Source: Brassica napus (Eukaryota > Streptophyta > Magnoliopsida > Brassicales > Brassicaceae). From it: a stretch of DNA of 64,000 bases. Positions 1 to 9,349 of this stretch are shown here, piece after piece. Made by a program: the position numbers and the translations under genes. The number at the start of each line of letters is the position of its first letter. The stretch's first letter is position 1. The stretch covers positions 28,332,423 to 28,396,422 of the forward strand of contig NC_063436.1 of the NCBI RefSeq assembly GCF_020379485.1, in the 5' to 3' direction. Under the pieces are notes generated by a model. The model saw nothing but the letters and a program-made list of their open reading frames with translations, had not been told where the DNA came from and searched no databases.

Positions 1-1755
1 CCAAACAAGAAGAAGAAGACATGAAGATCTCAAACACTTCAGACCCGTTATAATATATACCGCCAGAACCCTTGTGCTCTTCAGTTCATCTCCCCTTGTG
101 CTCTTTAACTCATCTTCCTTAACAAAAAAACTCACTATTTTTGAAATCTGAACTTGAAAAATATTTTATAAATGATAAAACTACGATCTTGAAGTGTAAC
201 ATATAATTAAATCGTAAAAGAATGAACGATTATGTGAAAGAAATCAATGGCGGCCGTAAAAATTTTGGAGAAAACCCTAAAATTCTGGGGAAGACGAAGA
301 CATATTTACTAAAATGCCACTGATTAAAAAAAATTGAAAATAAACAAAATATGTACACATTCATGGGTCGTACACATGGATAATAATGTATATGTACACT
401 ATTATATTAATAATTTGTAAACACTTCTGAAGGTGTTTACGTGTTTAACATTTACTTATAAAATTACAACTATGTACACTATTTTATCAAATATATTGCA
501 TTCACCTGTGTTCTGATATTGGTAAGTTTGAACATGTCCAAATAGTGTACATATGTCCAAAGCAAAAACCTTTGTACATGTATACATAGTGAGAGATCTT
601 TAGATATGGTGTAATATTGGTAAATTTGTACATGTACTTGGTAAGTGTCCATATGGGCAACATGGAAACCTCATACATATGTACATGGAGCTAAACTTGT
701 AGTTGTGTTTTACATGTGGAATGTACATTACATATGTACATGTGGACATCAAACAACGCTGACAAGAAAATGCATGAAAGAAACCGACGTATGCGTTTAG
801 TTCAATTAAAAGAACGATTGGATAACCGCATGTACACATGTACGCTATTATACTTTAAGATTCACATAATTACGTTTTGACCCCAAACTTTTCAATTCAT
901 CTTCATTAGACGTGTGTACGAAAAAGTGAATTAGCGTACATGTGTACAGAACATATGGTGGTGTACATATGTACGAGAAATATGATAGTGTACATATGTA
1001 AAACAACCATAAATTAATCAAGCTAAGACCTACCATGAAGCTAGCATGAAAACACACACATTAATCAGAAGCTCTTAAAGAAGGTGTGAAGGATGATATT
1101 TAGGTTCAGTCATATTTCAAGGATGCCCAACCCTGCGTGTACATGGGAAGAAGGAAAAAAGTTCACATGTACATTATGTTAACATTATGTGAGTTCATAA
1201 AGTCGCAGAAGCTTAATTATTTAGATAGAAAACCTACAAAAAGCCAAAAATGTGTACACAATCACTTTGATGTATAATACAAAATTAAGTGTACACATGT
1301 ACAGTTTGAATGTAATGTACACATAATTTTTGTTTTTTTTCATAAATGTTGCAAAATTACGAAAATAACTTCATCTTCTTCCTTAGCCATTGTCGACCAG
1401 AAACCATGATCTCCGCATATCTCGCATGTTTTCTACGATTCTTTGTATTCTCAACTTGTTTTTTATGTATTTTTATCTAGATGTGATAGTTTTCAATCTT
1501 AATTCATGGCAATAATGAATCAGAGTGACGAGAAGATGTTTATGGTAGTTCATAGATGAGTCGTTGTACGTCTCTACCGTTGATGTTGCCGTCGAATATG
1601 CCATCACTACACCACCATCAGCCATGTATCTTCATATATCTTAAAAAAAACTTAGGAAAAAAAAAGATAATGATTAATGATAACGTTTTTGGAAAAATGA
1701 ATTTGGAAGAATCATATTTTGATTTACAAAAATTACATAGAAATATAAAAGGAAA
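1..1755. other. Intergenic DNA with TGTACA-word cluster
   Basis: No gene is supported here. Short open frames on both strands lack any recognisable domain. Between about 345 and 1330 the words TGTACA, GTACAT and ATGTAC recur more than twenty times, often as palindromes such as GTACATATGTAC (962-973). The rest is AT-rich without visible structure. Confidence 0.6.
345..1330. repeat. Dispersed TGTACA/GTACAT palindromic motif array
   Basis: Variants of ATGTACACAT and ACATATGTAC occur at irregular spacing on both strands, for example near 351, 391, 472, 575, 620, 680, 735, 830, 937, 962, 990, 1138, 1254 and 1291. The density is far above the rest of the window. The array does not form a regular tandem repeat, so it resembles the subterminal motif clusters of DNA transposons rather than a satellite. 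No terminal repeats were found to define an element. Confidence 0.6.
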
Positions 1756-2780
1756 GATGAAGAAGAAAGTTTTTTTTTTTTTTCCGCCAAGGATTTAATT
1801 TTTATTAATAAACCGGGCCAAGCCCAAAATACATGGCCTAAGGCCCAAATACACAATAAAACCTAAAAGCCCAAAAGCCTAACGGCTACAATCTAACACT
1901 TTAACGGGCCCGCGGCCCAAACCATACAAGACCGAACGACGTCGGCTGGACAAACGCATCAAGGAAGCTGGCTGCTGTACACGTGGAAGCATCTGCGCCC
2001 TCGGATCGACACGCGTCGCACACCGCCTCGACCTGACCGTCTCCGCCTCGAAACGCCTCCAGATCCATCTCACCGTACCTTCGTTTCGCCGGATCTCATA
2101 ACCCGCCTCGATCTACCTTCTTCTCCGATGGTCCTCCACCGAAAGCGTCATCGGACAAACCGCGCTCTCATCAGAACCACCCACTCTTGTCTCGGGATTA
2201 AAACCCGAAACCACAACCTCAACTTTCCGCCGACAAGAACAACAACCCAACCAAACTTTCACCGCTAACACCCAAACTTCCTACGGGTATCACGCCGGCA
2301 GTGTAGAGCTATAGTAGCCTCCACCCTCCGGTAACAAGACGGCGACGACGGAACTAGGTAAGCCTCCCCCTCCCGGAAACTGAACCGACGACGGCGGAGC
2401 TACAGGAGCCTCCACCTCCCGGAGAAAAACCGACGACGACGGAGCTGTAAAAGCCTCCCCTACACGGATTCGAACCTTGATCTAAAAATACCTCCTCTCC
2501 ACCGCAGAAACCCTTCCCCACGACCGCGTCTTCACTCCAGACAAGAACCCGCCATGCACCATAGATTAGGTCGGATCCACAGCTCAGACAAAGCGATAGT
2601 GGAGGAGGGATACGAAGAGAGGCACTAAGATAACTTTTAAACGGACGGACCACAGTTCCGGCGACGGCACGCTCGCTCACGCGCCGGCCGTAAGCCGGAA
2701 CCGAATAGATCTACTTTCTCTCACTAAGCCGGAACCGAATAGATCTACTTCATCACTAAGATGCGATGAAGAAGAAAGTT
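1756..2780 (-). mobile_element. Poly(A)-tailed non-LTR retroposon 1 (Sadhu/LINE-like)
   Basis: On the minus strand this element ends in a poly(A) tail (T-run 1770-1783 on the plus strand). It is flanked by a perfect 16-bp target-site duplication, GATGAAGAAGAAAGTT, at 1756-1771 and 2765-2780. The body (about 1772-2764, roughly 990 bp) is much more GC-rich than its surroundings. It carries only degraded reading frames, and an AATAAA-like signal lies close to the tail. A 26-bp tandem duplication sits near its 5' end at 2691-2716 and 2725-2750. Length, tail and long duplication fit a retroposon moved by L1-type machinery. The Sadhu family name is a guess; a 5'-truncated LINE is equally possible. 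Confidence 0.75.
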
Positions 2781-3171
2781 ACAGGGTCTCACTTTATTGG
2801 GGAAGAGGAAGAAGAAAATTATAGGAACCCACTTTATTTTAGTTAGAGTAATGGGTATTAGCTGTCAATGTTATTTAGTTAGTGTATGAGTGAAAATGAG
2901 ATTTTTCAAGTATATTTGAGCTATAAGCCCATAGTTATACCCACTAGTAGTCACACCACATTTAGTATACTAGCTACAAAAATAATCCTACCTACTTTGC
3001 TTAAAAAATCGTTGGCGAGTCATCATGATGAGCGGGATCCTATAGTCACAATAATCTTTTGATTGTAGTGTTGGTTTGTATGTGAATGACGTAAACAGAA
3101 TTGTAAAAAAAATTTAAACCTTTATTCATTCTGTCTTCTTTCTCCAAATGAGACATCGTTTCGAACTCTTA
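2765..3171. other. Intergenic stretch between retroposon and Harbinger element
   Basis: There is no coding signal. The part around 2985-3060 resembles 17745-17820 and 18445-18505: each has a run of T/A, then GAGTCATCATG or a close variant, then a GATCCTA-type word. It therefore belongs to a local duplicated segment. The TTA at 3169-3171 is the left target duplication of the Harbinger element. Confidence 0.5.
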
Positions 3172-3477
3172 GGGCATCCGCATTGGTGAACCCCTCTTGG
3201 GGTTCATAAGGTTTTTTTATTATTTTTTGGGTGGGACCTTAAATAGTTGTGAACCTCTATCGATTGTGTTCCTGCATTGGTGAACCTGCAGAAGGGGTTC
3301 ATAGAAATAAAATAATATTATTTTTCTTTATTTTCAATCTTTTTACTATATTGAAAATAAATGAATAAAATATAATAAGTTTTAAAATATTGAATACATT
3401 AAGAATTGATTACATTAACCAATATATTAATAAAAGAAATTTATTCAATACATTGAGAATTCATGAACATACAACGA

Positions 3478-4746
3478 TCAATCATCTACATTACCAAACA
3501 TTTGCCAGATATTTTCGATGAGATCAGCTTTCAAACGATTATGTTTATCGGAATTTCGAACTTCAGTGCGAATGCCAAGGAAATTATGGACATTCAAACT
3601 TTCTCTTCTTCGCACCTGGGAACTTCTGCTTGACTCTCCCGACTCGAACTCTGATGTATCAATTTGATTGTATCCGTCTCTTTCGTTCTCGACTATCATA
3701 TTGTGCAATATAACACAACATCTCATAATCCTTCCTATTTTTTCCTTGTCCCATTGTAAAGCTGGGTTTTTAACTATTGCAAATCTCGATTGCAATACTC
3801 CAAAAGCACGTTCGGCATCTTTTCTAGTGGCTTCTTGGCGTTCAGCAAACCGCACTGCTTTAGGACCTTGAGGAAGTGGGATGGATTGGATAAATGTAGC
3901 CCAATGCGGATAAATTCCGTCAGTAAGGTAGTATGCCATATGATAGGTGTGGTTGTTGACCTTGAAATTAACTTTAGGTGCTCGACCTTGTAAAATGTCA
4001 TCAAAAATTGGAGACCGATCAAGAACATTGATATCGTTGAGAGTACCTGGTAAACCGAAAAATACGTGCCATATCCAAAGATCCTGTGATGCCACAGCTT
4101 CTAAGACAATTGTCGGCTTTCCTGAACCACGTGTAAACTGCCCTCTCCAAGCCGTTGGGCAGTTTTTCCACTCCCAATGCATACAATCGATGCTGCCTAC
4201 CATCCCTGGAAACCCCCGTGCCTCTCCAACATCGAGTAATCGTTGAATATCCGCCGGTGTAGGTCTTCTTAAATACTCAGCTCCAAACAATTGTATAATC
4301 CCATTAGTGAAATTATCCAAACATAAACGTGAAGTACTTTCACCTAGTCGGAGATATTCGTCATACATATCTCCCGATTGTCCGTATGCCAGCATACGTA
4401 TTGCTGCCGTGCACTTTTGAAGTGCAGATAGCCCCAACCTTCCATGAGCATTTCTTCTTTGCTGAAAGTATGGCAGTTCAGTAGTTAGGCTTTGGACTAT
4501 GCGAAGGAACAAAGTTTTGTTCATTCGAAAACGGCGCCTAAACATTTCCGGCTGGTATGTTGGATTTTCCGCGAAATAATCGTTCCATAGTTGTTTGTGT
4601 CCTAGTTCCCGCTCTCTTTCGATATAACTTCGTCGCTTCGGCTTGTTGATTTGAGCATTAACCATTGAGTCGATGTAATTATCGACTACTTCGTCGACAA
4701 TTTCATCTAAAGCTTCATCTACTTCATCACTTGATGAGGAAGACAT
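3478..4746 (-). CDS. PIF/Harbinger transposase (HARBI1-like nuclease)
   Basis: This single-exon frame of 422 residues encodes the DDE endonuclease that cuts and joins the transposon ends. The DDE nuclease domain covers roughly residues 180-350. The likely catalytic triad is visible: Asp187 in SIDCMHWEW, Asp238 in LNDINVLDRS and Glu312 in KDAERAFG. The N-terminus is acidic and serine-rich, followed by a helical DNA-binding region (about 60-160). In this superfamily the transposase needs a partner Myb-like protein for DNA binding and nuclear import, and that gene lies 992 bp upstream in the same orientation. The ATG at 4744-4746 is the first in frame. Length is normal for the family, and no break is visible. 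The C-terminal part (about 380-422) is variable and less diagnostic. Confidence 0.92.
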   Translation of the reverse strand: MSSSSSDEVDEALDEIVDEVVDNYIDSMVNAQINKPKRRSYIERERELGHKQLWNDYFAENPTYQPEMFRRRFRMNKTLFLRIVQSLTTELPYFQQRRNAHGRLGLSALQKCTAAIRMLAYGQSGDMYDEYLRLGESTSRLCLDNFTNGIIQLFGAEYLRRPTPADIQRLLDVGEARGFPGMVGSIDCMHWEWKNCPTAWRGQFTRGSGKPTIVLEAVASQDLWIWHVFFGLPGTLNDINVLDRSPIFDDILQGRAPKVNFKVNNHTYHMAYYLTDGIYPHWATFIQSIPLPQGPKAVRFAERQEATRKDAERAFGVLQSRFAIVKNPALQWDKEKIGRIMRCCVILHNMIVENERDGYNQIDTSEFESGESSRSSQVRRRESLNVHNFLGIRTEVRNSDKHNRLKADLIENIWQMFGNVDD

Positions 4747-4774
4747 CCTTTGTACATATTAAAAAAAAAATATA

Positions 4775-4828
4775 TTATCATATTAATTAAACAAAATGCT
4801 GTTATCATATTAATTAAACAAAATGTTG
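4775..4828. repeat. 27-bp tandem repeat upstream of transposase gene
   Basis: Two adjacent 27-bp units (4775-4801 and 4802-4828) differ at a single position. They lie directly 5' of the transposase start codon within the Harbinger element. Confidence 0.85.
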
Positions 4829-4877
4829 TTTGTTTCATTTATTTCTTTAAATTGTATTTTATATACATATAAAAAAA

Positions 4878-5133
4878 AGCAACGGTTCATATATGTTTCA
4901 AACAAAATCGGTGTTTCATATAAAAAAAAAAGCAACGGTACATTAGAATATACATGATACTTGTAAGAAAAGCAACGGTTCGTTTAAAAAGCAACGGTTC
5001 ATTTTTTTAAAAAAAACAACGGTTAAAATATGATTATAGATTTTGTTTCATACAAACCTTAATTAAAAAAGCTACGGTTCAAGATATGTGATTATATCTT
5101 TTGTTTCATACAAACCTTAATTAAAAAAGCTAC
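4878..5133. promoter_or_regulatory. Array of CAACGGTT motifs 5' of the transposase gene
   Basis: Seven copies of a C(A/T)ACGGTW word follow runs of A at about 4880, 4933, 4973, 4992, 5018, 5073 and 5129, upstream of the minus-strand transposase gene. CAACGG is the core of plant Myb recognition sites, including mitosis-specific activator elements. A Myb/SANT protein gene lies next door in the same transposon. The motifs are read directly; their role as Myb binding sites or transposase promoter elements is inference. Confidence 0.5.
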
Positions 5134-5146
5134 GGTTCAAGATATG
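5031..5146. repeat. 58-bp tandem repeat, two copies
   Basis: The units 5031-5088 and 5089-5146 are nearly identical. Each ends with the block GCTACGGTTCAAGATATG, so the duplication adds one copy of the ACGGTT motif. Confidence 0.85.
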
Positions 5147-5329
5147 TGATTACCTAAATACAAGGAGAGAGACTTGGTGTAGAGGAGGATGAGGAAAGCA
5201 GTGGGTCATACAAATACTTTGTGTTTCACAAAGACAAGTGAGAAAGAAAGAGAAGTTGCATTGGAGATTTTATAAATGATCGCCAAAGAGAAGTGACAAA
5301 CATAATATATATAGGGAGACAATGTTTAC

Positions 5330-5549
5330 ACCCGTGAATGAAGTTATCAGGGGTACATACACCCGTGATTACATAAGATAGAAGTGTAGAAATATCCAAC
5401 ATTCTACACTTTCCCGTGATTGAAACCGACATACATAGAGCTAAAAGAGAGGTACATAAAGCTAAAAGACAGGTACATAAAAGAAACAGAGAAAGCGTGA
5501 ACCCGTGACTGGAACACAAGTACAAGCATCCACCTCCTGCAACCCGTGA
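5330..5549. promoter_or_regulatory. Array of ACCCGTGA words
   Basis: ACCCGTGA or TCCCGTGA occurs at 5330-5337, 5361-5368, 5412-5419, 5501-5508 and 5542-5549, all in the same orientation. The array lies between the transposase gene and the Myb gene of the Harbinger element. No known factor is assigned. It may be part of the transposase promoter or an internal protein-binding array. Confidence 0.4.
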
Positions 5550-5738
5550 CCTGCAACACAAAACAGAGGCGAATCAATAAAGTTAAACAAAAAGTCTAGA
5601 CAACACTCAAGAAATCACATATCACAAATCACAAATCACACTCTAGTCTAGACAACACTCAAAAAAAACAAAAAGAAATAGACAACACAAAACATACAAA
5701 AAATCACATATCACAAAAAAAATTACCCACTGACCAAC

Positions 5739-6518
5739 TCAAAGCATTTCAGATATCAGTTTATTCTTGAGTGTCCTTTCTTGATCAGAAAGTGTATCTG
5801 TATTTTTTCCTAAGAGACGATCAAGGATTTTCCGGTTTGATATGATAGTTTTCTTTGCTAGTATGCTCTCTATCTGATCAAGAGCTGCTTCATTCCCGTG
5901 CTTCTTTCGTTTCGCAGCTTTGGAAGCCTTAATACCAAGAGGCCTAACCTCTTCCAACTCAGGCTCTGTAACCGCAGCTTCCTTCCTTTTCTCTTTTGGA
6001 CCATCTCTGGAAACAGAGTTTGATCTCCATTTTTGATCAAACCTCAGTTCCCTCCACGCATGCTCGAGTGTGAACTTGAGCTGGTAGTCGTTAAAGAAGA
6101 TGTCATGGACAGACTTCATGACATCGTTCTCATTTTGACCACTAGCTTGTTCCTTCAATGCCGCCTCATAACTACCCACAAACTTACAGACCTGCTCATT
6201 AACTCTACCCCACCTCTGCTTACACTGACTCCACTCTCTAGGAGCGTAGCCACTCAGCTGAGGGCTTGAATTGAAGTACTCTGCTATTCTATTCCAAAAC
6301 GACCCTAACTTCTGCTGGTTACTAACTATCGGATCCTTGCTGGTGTTCAACCAAACACTGATCAGAACAATGTCTTTTTGTGTTGTCCACTTTTTCCTCT
6401 CCACCGGTTTTGGAACAGTAGAAGACCCTACGCCTATGGACCCTACGTCTATGGGTTGACTGGTCTGGGAAGATAAAAGGTTCATAAACCCGGGAGAATC
6501 TAGAGAAAACGGTTCCAT
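5739..6518 (-). CDS. Harbinger Myb/SANT-like DNA-binding protein
   Basis: This intronless frame of 259 residues is the partner protein (ORF1) of PIF/Harbinger elements, which binds element DNA and recruits the transposase. A trihelix/SANT-like domain starts near residue 38 with the WTTQKDIVLISVWLNTS block. It continues through FWNRIAEYFN and WSQCKQRWGRVN (about 70-105). A C-terminal NAM-associated-like helical region follows (about 110-259), with basic stretches KEKRKEAA and KAAKRKKHG that could serve as nuclear localisation signals. Plant databases often mislabel such proteins as glutathione S-transferase T3-like. The start ATG is at 6516-6518. It sits between the transposase gene and the GRF gene, all in one orientation. 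No internal break is seen. Confidence 0.88.
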   Translation of the reverse strand: MEPFSLDSPGFMNLLSSQTSQPIDVGSIGVGSSTVPKPVERKKWTTQKDIVLISVWLNTSKDPIVSNQQKLGSFWNRIAEYFNSSPQLSGYAPREWSQCKQRWGRVNEQVCKFVGSYEAALKEQASGQNENDVMKSVHDIFFNDYQLKFTLEHAWRELRFDQKWRSNSVSRDGPKEKRKEAAVTEPELEEVRPLGIKASKAAKRKKHGNEAALDQIESILAKKTIISNRKILDRLLGKNTDTLSDQERTLKNKLISEML

Positions 6519-6942
6519 TTTGGTTTGGGGTGATGTTTTAAACGTGGTTTTGGTTTTCAGATTTTTTACTTCTAACTATGTTTTTTAAACTACCATTGTG
6601 CTTTGATAAGAGAGAGCAATTAAAGTAAGTCTAACCACCAAAATTCATTAAAGTTAATTACACAACAAGTTGTTCTCTAACGGCATTCATTACACATCAA
6701 ATCTGTTTTAAAAAACTAGTACAAGGAGTGGACAGAGAGCATTCAAAACAGCATTCATCAGATCAACCAACCAACTGATAATTAATGTTTTTCAGTTCCT
6801 AGTCTACCTAGTTCACTTCATTTCTAGTTCAGTTACCTACTCTATCTAGTTCAGTTCACCTCTAGTTCAGCATTCATCAGAGCAAGCTAAATACTTCAGT
6901 TCAGTTAAGCTTAGTTAAGCTTGAGTGTTTACCTTAAGGTTT

Positions 6943-7562
6943 TTATTCGAAGCAGACCTTCTCCAGATTTGCGACCTGCACAGTGAGAGAATAAATCTCA
7001 GCAGTGAGGTTATCAACCGCCAAACTGAGGCGGTTAACCTCTGCCTGCAGATGGAAACAAACAAACCGTGTTATGGACTTAAAAATAACCAAACTTTACA
7101 AATCTTTACAGTACCTATTCGATACTCTTAAAAAGTTCACTAACCTCAACTGTGTCGATATGTTTATTGAGATTGGGCACCAACTTGATCACCTGCTCAG
7201 CCTTCTCCACCCGCCTACGCAGACTTTCGATCTCCTCCTGCACACCTATAACCCAAGGCTGACGGTAATGAAACCCATCAGCCTTGTTGACAACATAAAC
7301 ACATTAGACTCGCGTCACTAAAACATAATCTATACATCTTCAAACCCATCTGCATTGTATCTCTTACCTCGTAGTTGATGCACGTGAAGAAGCGTTTCCC
7401 AGGCAGAGTGTCGTACTTCTCCTTCACGCGAACCTCGTCTCGGATTCTCCCACCACAGGGACACCTCCTGGGAATCCCATATTCTGAATCGGCCACGTTT
7501 CCCATACTGTTGTAGTACTCCTCTTGCCTCTTTGTATTTCTTCTATCTTCCACGGGATCCAT
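6943..7562 (-). CDS. GRF-type zinc finger and coiled-coil protein inside Harbinger
   Basis: Three exons are predicted: 7562-7368, 7282-7145 and 7044-6943, all with GT-AG borders and phase 0 junctions, giving 144 residues. Exon 1 carries a GRF-type zinc finger: Cys34 and Cys36 in RRCPCGG, then GKRFFTC with Cys61. Exon 2 begins ADGFHYRQPWV and runs into a charged heptad region (EEIESLRRRVEKAEQ). Exon 3 continues as a leucine-zipper-like helix ending at a stop at 6943-6945. Small GRF plus coiled-coil proteins of this layout (At4g04775 type) are common in Brassicaceae and their role is unknown. Its place inside the terminal repeats and in the same orientation as the two transposition genes suggests either a third transposon gene or a captured host gene. 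The splice sites are predicted by eye. Confidence 0.7.
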
Positions 7563-8167
7563 CTAAACAACAAAGATAAAACAAATTACGAAATAATCAC
7601 GAAAAATTATGATGAAACGACCCATAAATCGAACCCACATGCAGATTTAAAACCATAACTCGAAACTCCCAAATCGATTTCAAATCCCAGATAAACAAAC
7701 CCTAAATCGAACCCCGCATGAGGTTTTAAAACCATATAGCGAAAACCCCTTTCCGATTTCGAACCCAAACTCGAAACCACAAAATCTATTTCGAGTCCCC
7801 CACATCGGTTTCGACACGATAAACGCTTGATTAAACCGTGAATCAACTCCATACTCACCTGGGCTCGTAGAGGAGACACTCCGTCGTCGAGTAGATAGAG
7901 GAAAGTGAAGAACGGTCACCGTCGCACCAAAATCGCCTTTCGGAGAGAAACCCTAGCTTTTTTTGAGAAATGAGAGAAAATGCTTTCTCTCCGCTTTCCT
8001 CCTCGTGAACTCGCGAACGCGTTTCCAATGGGTGGGTGACACCTGGCATGAACCGAGCTCATACGGGGTCAGTAATAAGAGGCGGGTCGCGTAAATAAAC
8101 CCAATTTTTGATTTATTTTTGCCTTCCGGGCCTATGAACCCGGGCCCATGAACCCCATTAGAACTCT
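7563..8167. other. 5' part of the Harbinger element, non-coding
   Basis: This is the stretch between the GRF gene start and the terminal repeat. It holds degenerate repeats of about 70 bp built on AAATCGAACCC, TTTAAAACCATA and CCGATTTCGAACC (roughly 7625-7800). The open frames here look spurious. It is likely the promoter and leader of the GRF gene. Confidence 0.45.
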
Positions 8168-8184
8168 CAATGCTGATGGCCTTA

Positions 8185-9349
8185 CAACTCTAAAAAGAAT
8201 TGTAAATTAATACATTATGAATGAAATAGCACTTTATGAAAGATTATCTTATATAGTTTAAACCTATATATTCAAACAACCATCAGAATTGAATGTTACT
8301 AAATATAGTTGATTAAGCAAGACTATTGAATAGTATGTTTTTACCGCTCTTACATCACTTTCAAGCAAACTTCTTATGTAATACAAACTACTTTAAAGCA
8401 AATTTGCTTTTAATTTTTTTTTTAAAGTGCTTTTAAAGTGATTTCATAAGTCTTGTTAGTTTATACAGTGACAAAGATTTTGTAAGCAGTGCATATGCAT
8501 GTGATAGTACTGTCTGCGGAAAAGGTAATCACGCCATTTAACACATATAGATAGGATATTTTTTTATAATAAATACTTAAGCTTGTAATTTCAAAAGCTT
8601 AAGTGAATATTTATGTGTATCATGGACTTGATTATCACTATACAAATTCTAAATCGGATTCGTAGATAGACAGTAACACCATATAATGACATGAGTAACC
8701 AATGCAATTAATCTACCGACATTTGAATTGGTATCTTCTTACCTAATACTCCATCCGGTTTTTATAAGTATCACTTTAACGCATTTCACGAAGATTGAAA
8801 AAACTATAAAATATACTAAAATGTCATTAGGTAATATATGATTAATTAAATTAAAATAATTTATAAAAAAAATTATTGGTTATTCAAAAAGATAAGAGAT
8901 AGATTTAATGTATTGTCATCCAACTGTTAAACCTATTATTTGATGTTTTAAAGCCCAAGCTACTTAGACTGAGTAGCCTAACAATAAACCCAAATAGTCC
9001 AGTTAATACACGTATATTTATTAACGGACTTGGGTTCATATACTTTTATATTTTTTATGTATTTCATAAGATGATAAAAATCAAATTAGAGTAATTTAAA
9101 ATGAAAATATTATTTACATAAATATTAAAAATTTAAAAGGTTTCAAAAAATCTGAAATTTCTTCAAAAAACTTTAAAACTTGCAAAAAAATTTTTAGGAT
9201 TTACTCAAATTTCGGATTTTATTAGATTTACTCAAATCTCAGATTTTTTCCAATTTACTCAAATTTTGAATTCTCTTAAGTCTTTGATTCAATAAGCTCC
9301 ACTAACTGTTTTGGTCTCTTATTTATTTCCTTGTAATCAATCTTTCAAA
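8185..9349. other. Intergenic stretch with a duplicated segment
   Basis: No coding signal was found. Positions about 8310-8750 are a diverged copy of about 18520-18970, upstream of the first cytidine deaminase gene. The remainder up to the Helitron at 9350 is plain AT-rich DNA. Confidence 0.55.
8310..8750. repeat. Diverged copy of the segment at 18520-18970
   Basis: Shared blocks in the same order include CAAACTTCTTATGTAAT..CAAACTA, GTGCATATGCATGTGATA versus GTGCCTGTGCATGTGATA, ATCATGGACTTGATTATCAC, AATTCTAAATCGG and AGACAGTAACACCATA. The second copy lies directly 5' of a cytidine deaminase gene. This copy may therefore be the remnant of another member of the deaminase tandem cluster, though no deaminase coding sequence survives next to it. 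Confidence 0.8.

Larger units (their letters stand above)
3172..8181 (-). mobile_element. PIF/Harbinger DNA transposon, apparently intact
   Basis: The element is 5,010 bp. It is bounded by imperfect terminal inverted repeats GGGCATCCGCATTG (3172-3185) and, on the other strand, GGCCATCAGCATTG (8168-8181), matching at 12 of 14 positions, inside a TTA duplication (3169-3171 and 8182-8184). TTA duplications and a transposase plus Myb-protein gene pair are hallmarks of PIF/Harbinger. All three genes read on the minus strand: GRF zinc-finger protein first, Myb/SANT protein second, transposase last. A subterminal copy of GCATTGGTGAACC recurs at 3179-3191 and 3274-3286. Two internal motif arrays lie between the transposase and Myb genes. 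No frameshift or stop was seen in the three genes, so the copy may be autonomous or recently active. Confidence 0.9.

Noticed and set aside
600..1057. Two minus-strand open frames near the left end
   Set aside because: Cys/His-rich translations arise from the TGTACA-word field. There is no domain or gene context.
2354..2680. 108-residue minus-strand frame
   Set aside because: It lies inside the degraded body of retroposon 1 and has a low-complexity Gly/Ser tail.
7607..8049. Overlapping minus-strand frames upstream of the GRF gene
   Set aside because: They derive from degenerate repeats in the Harbinger 5' region and have no family resemblance.
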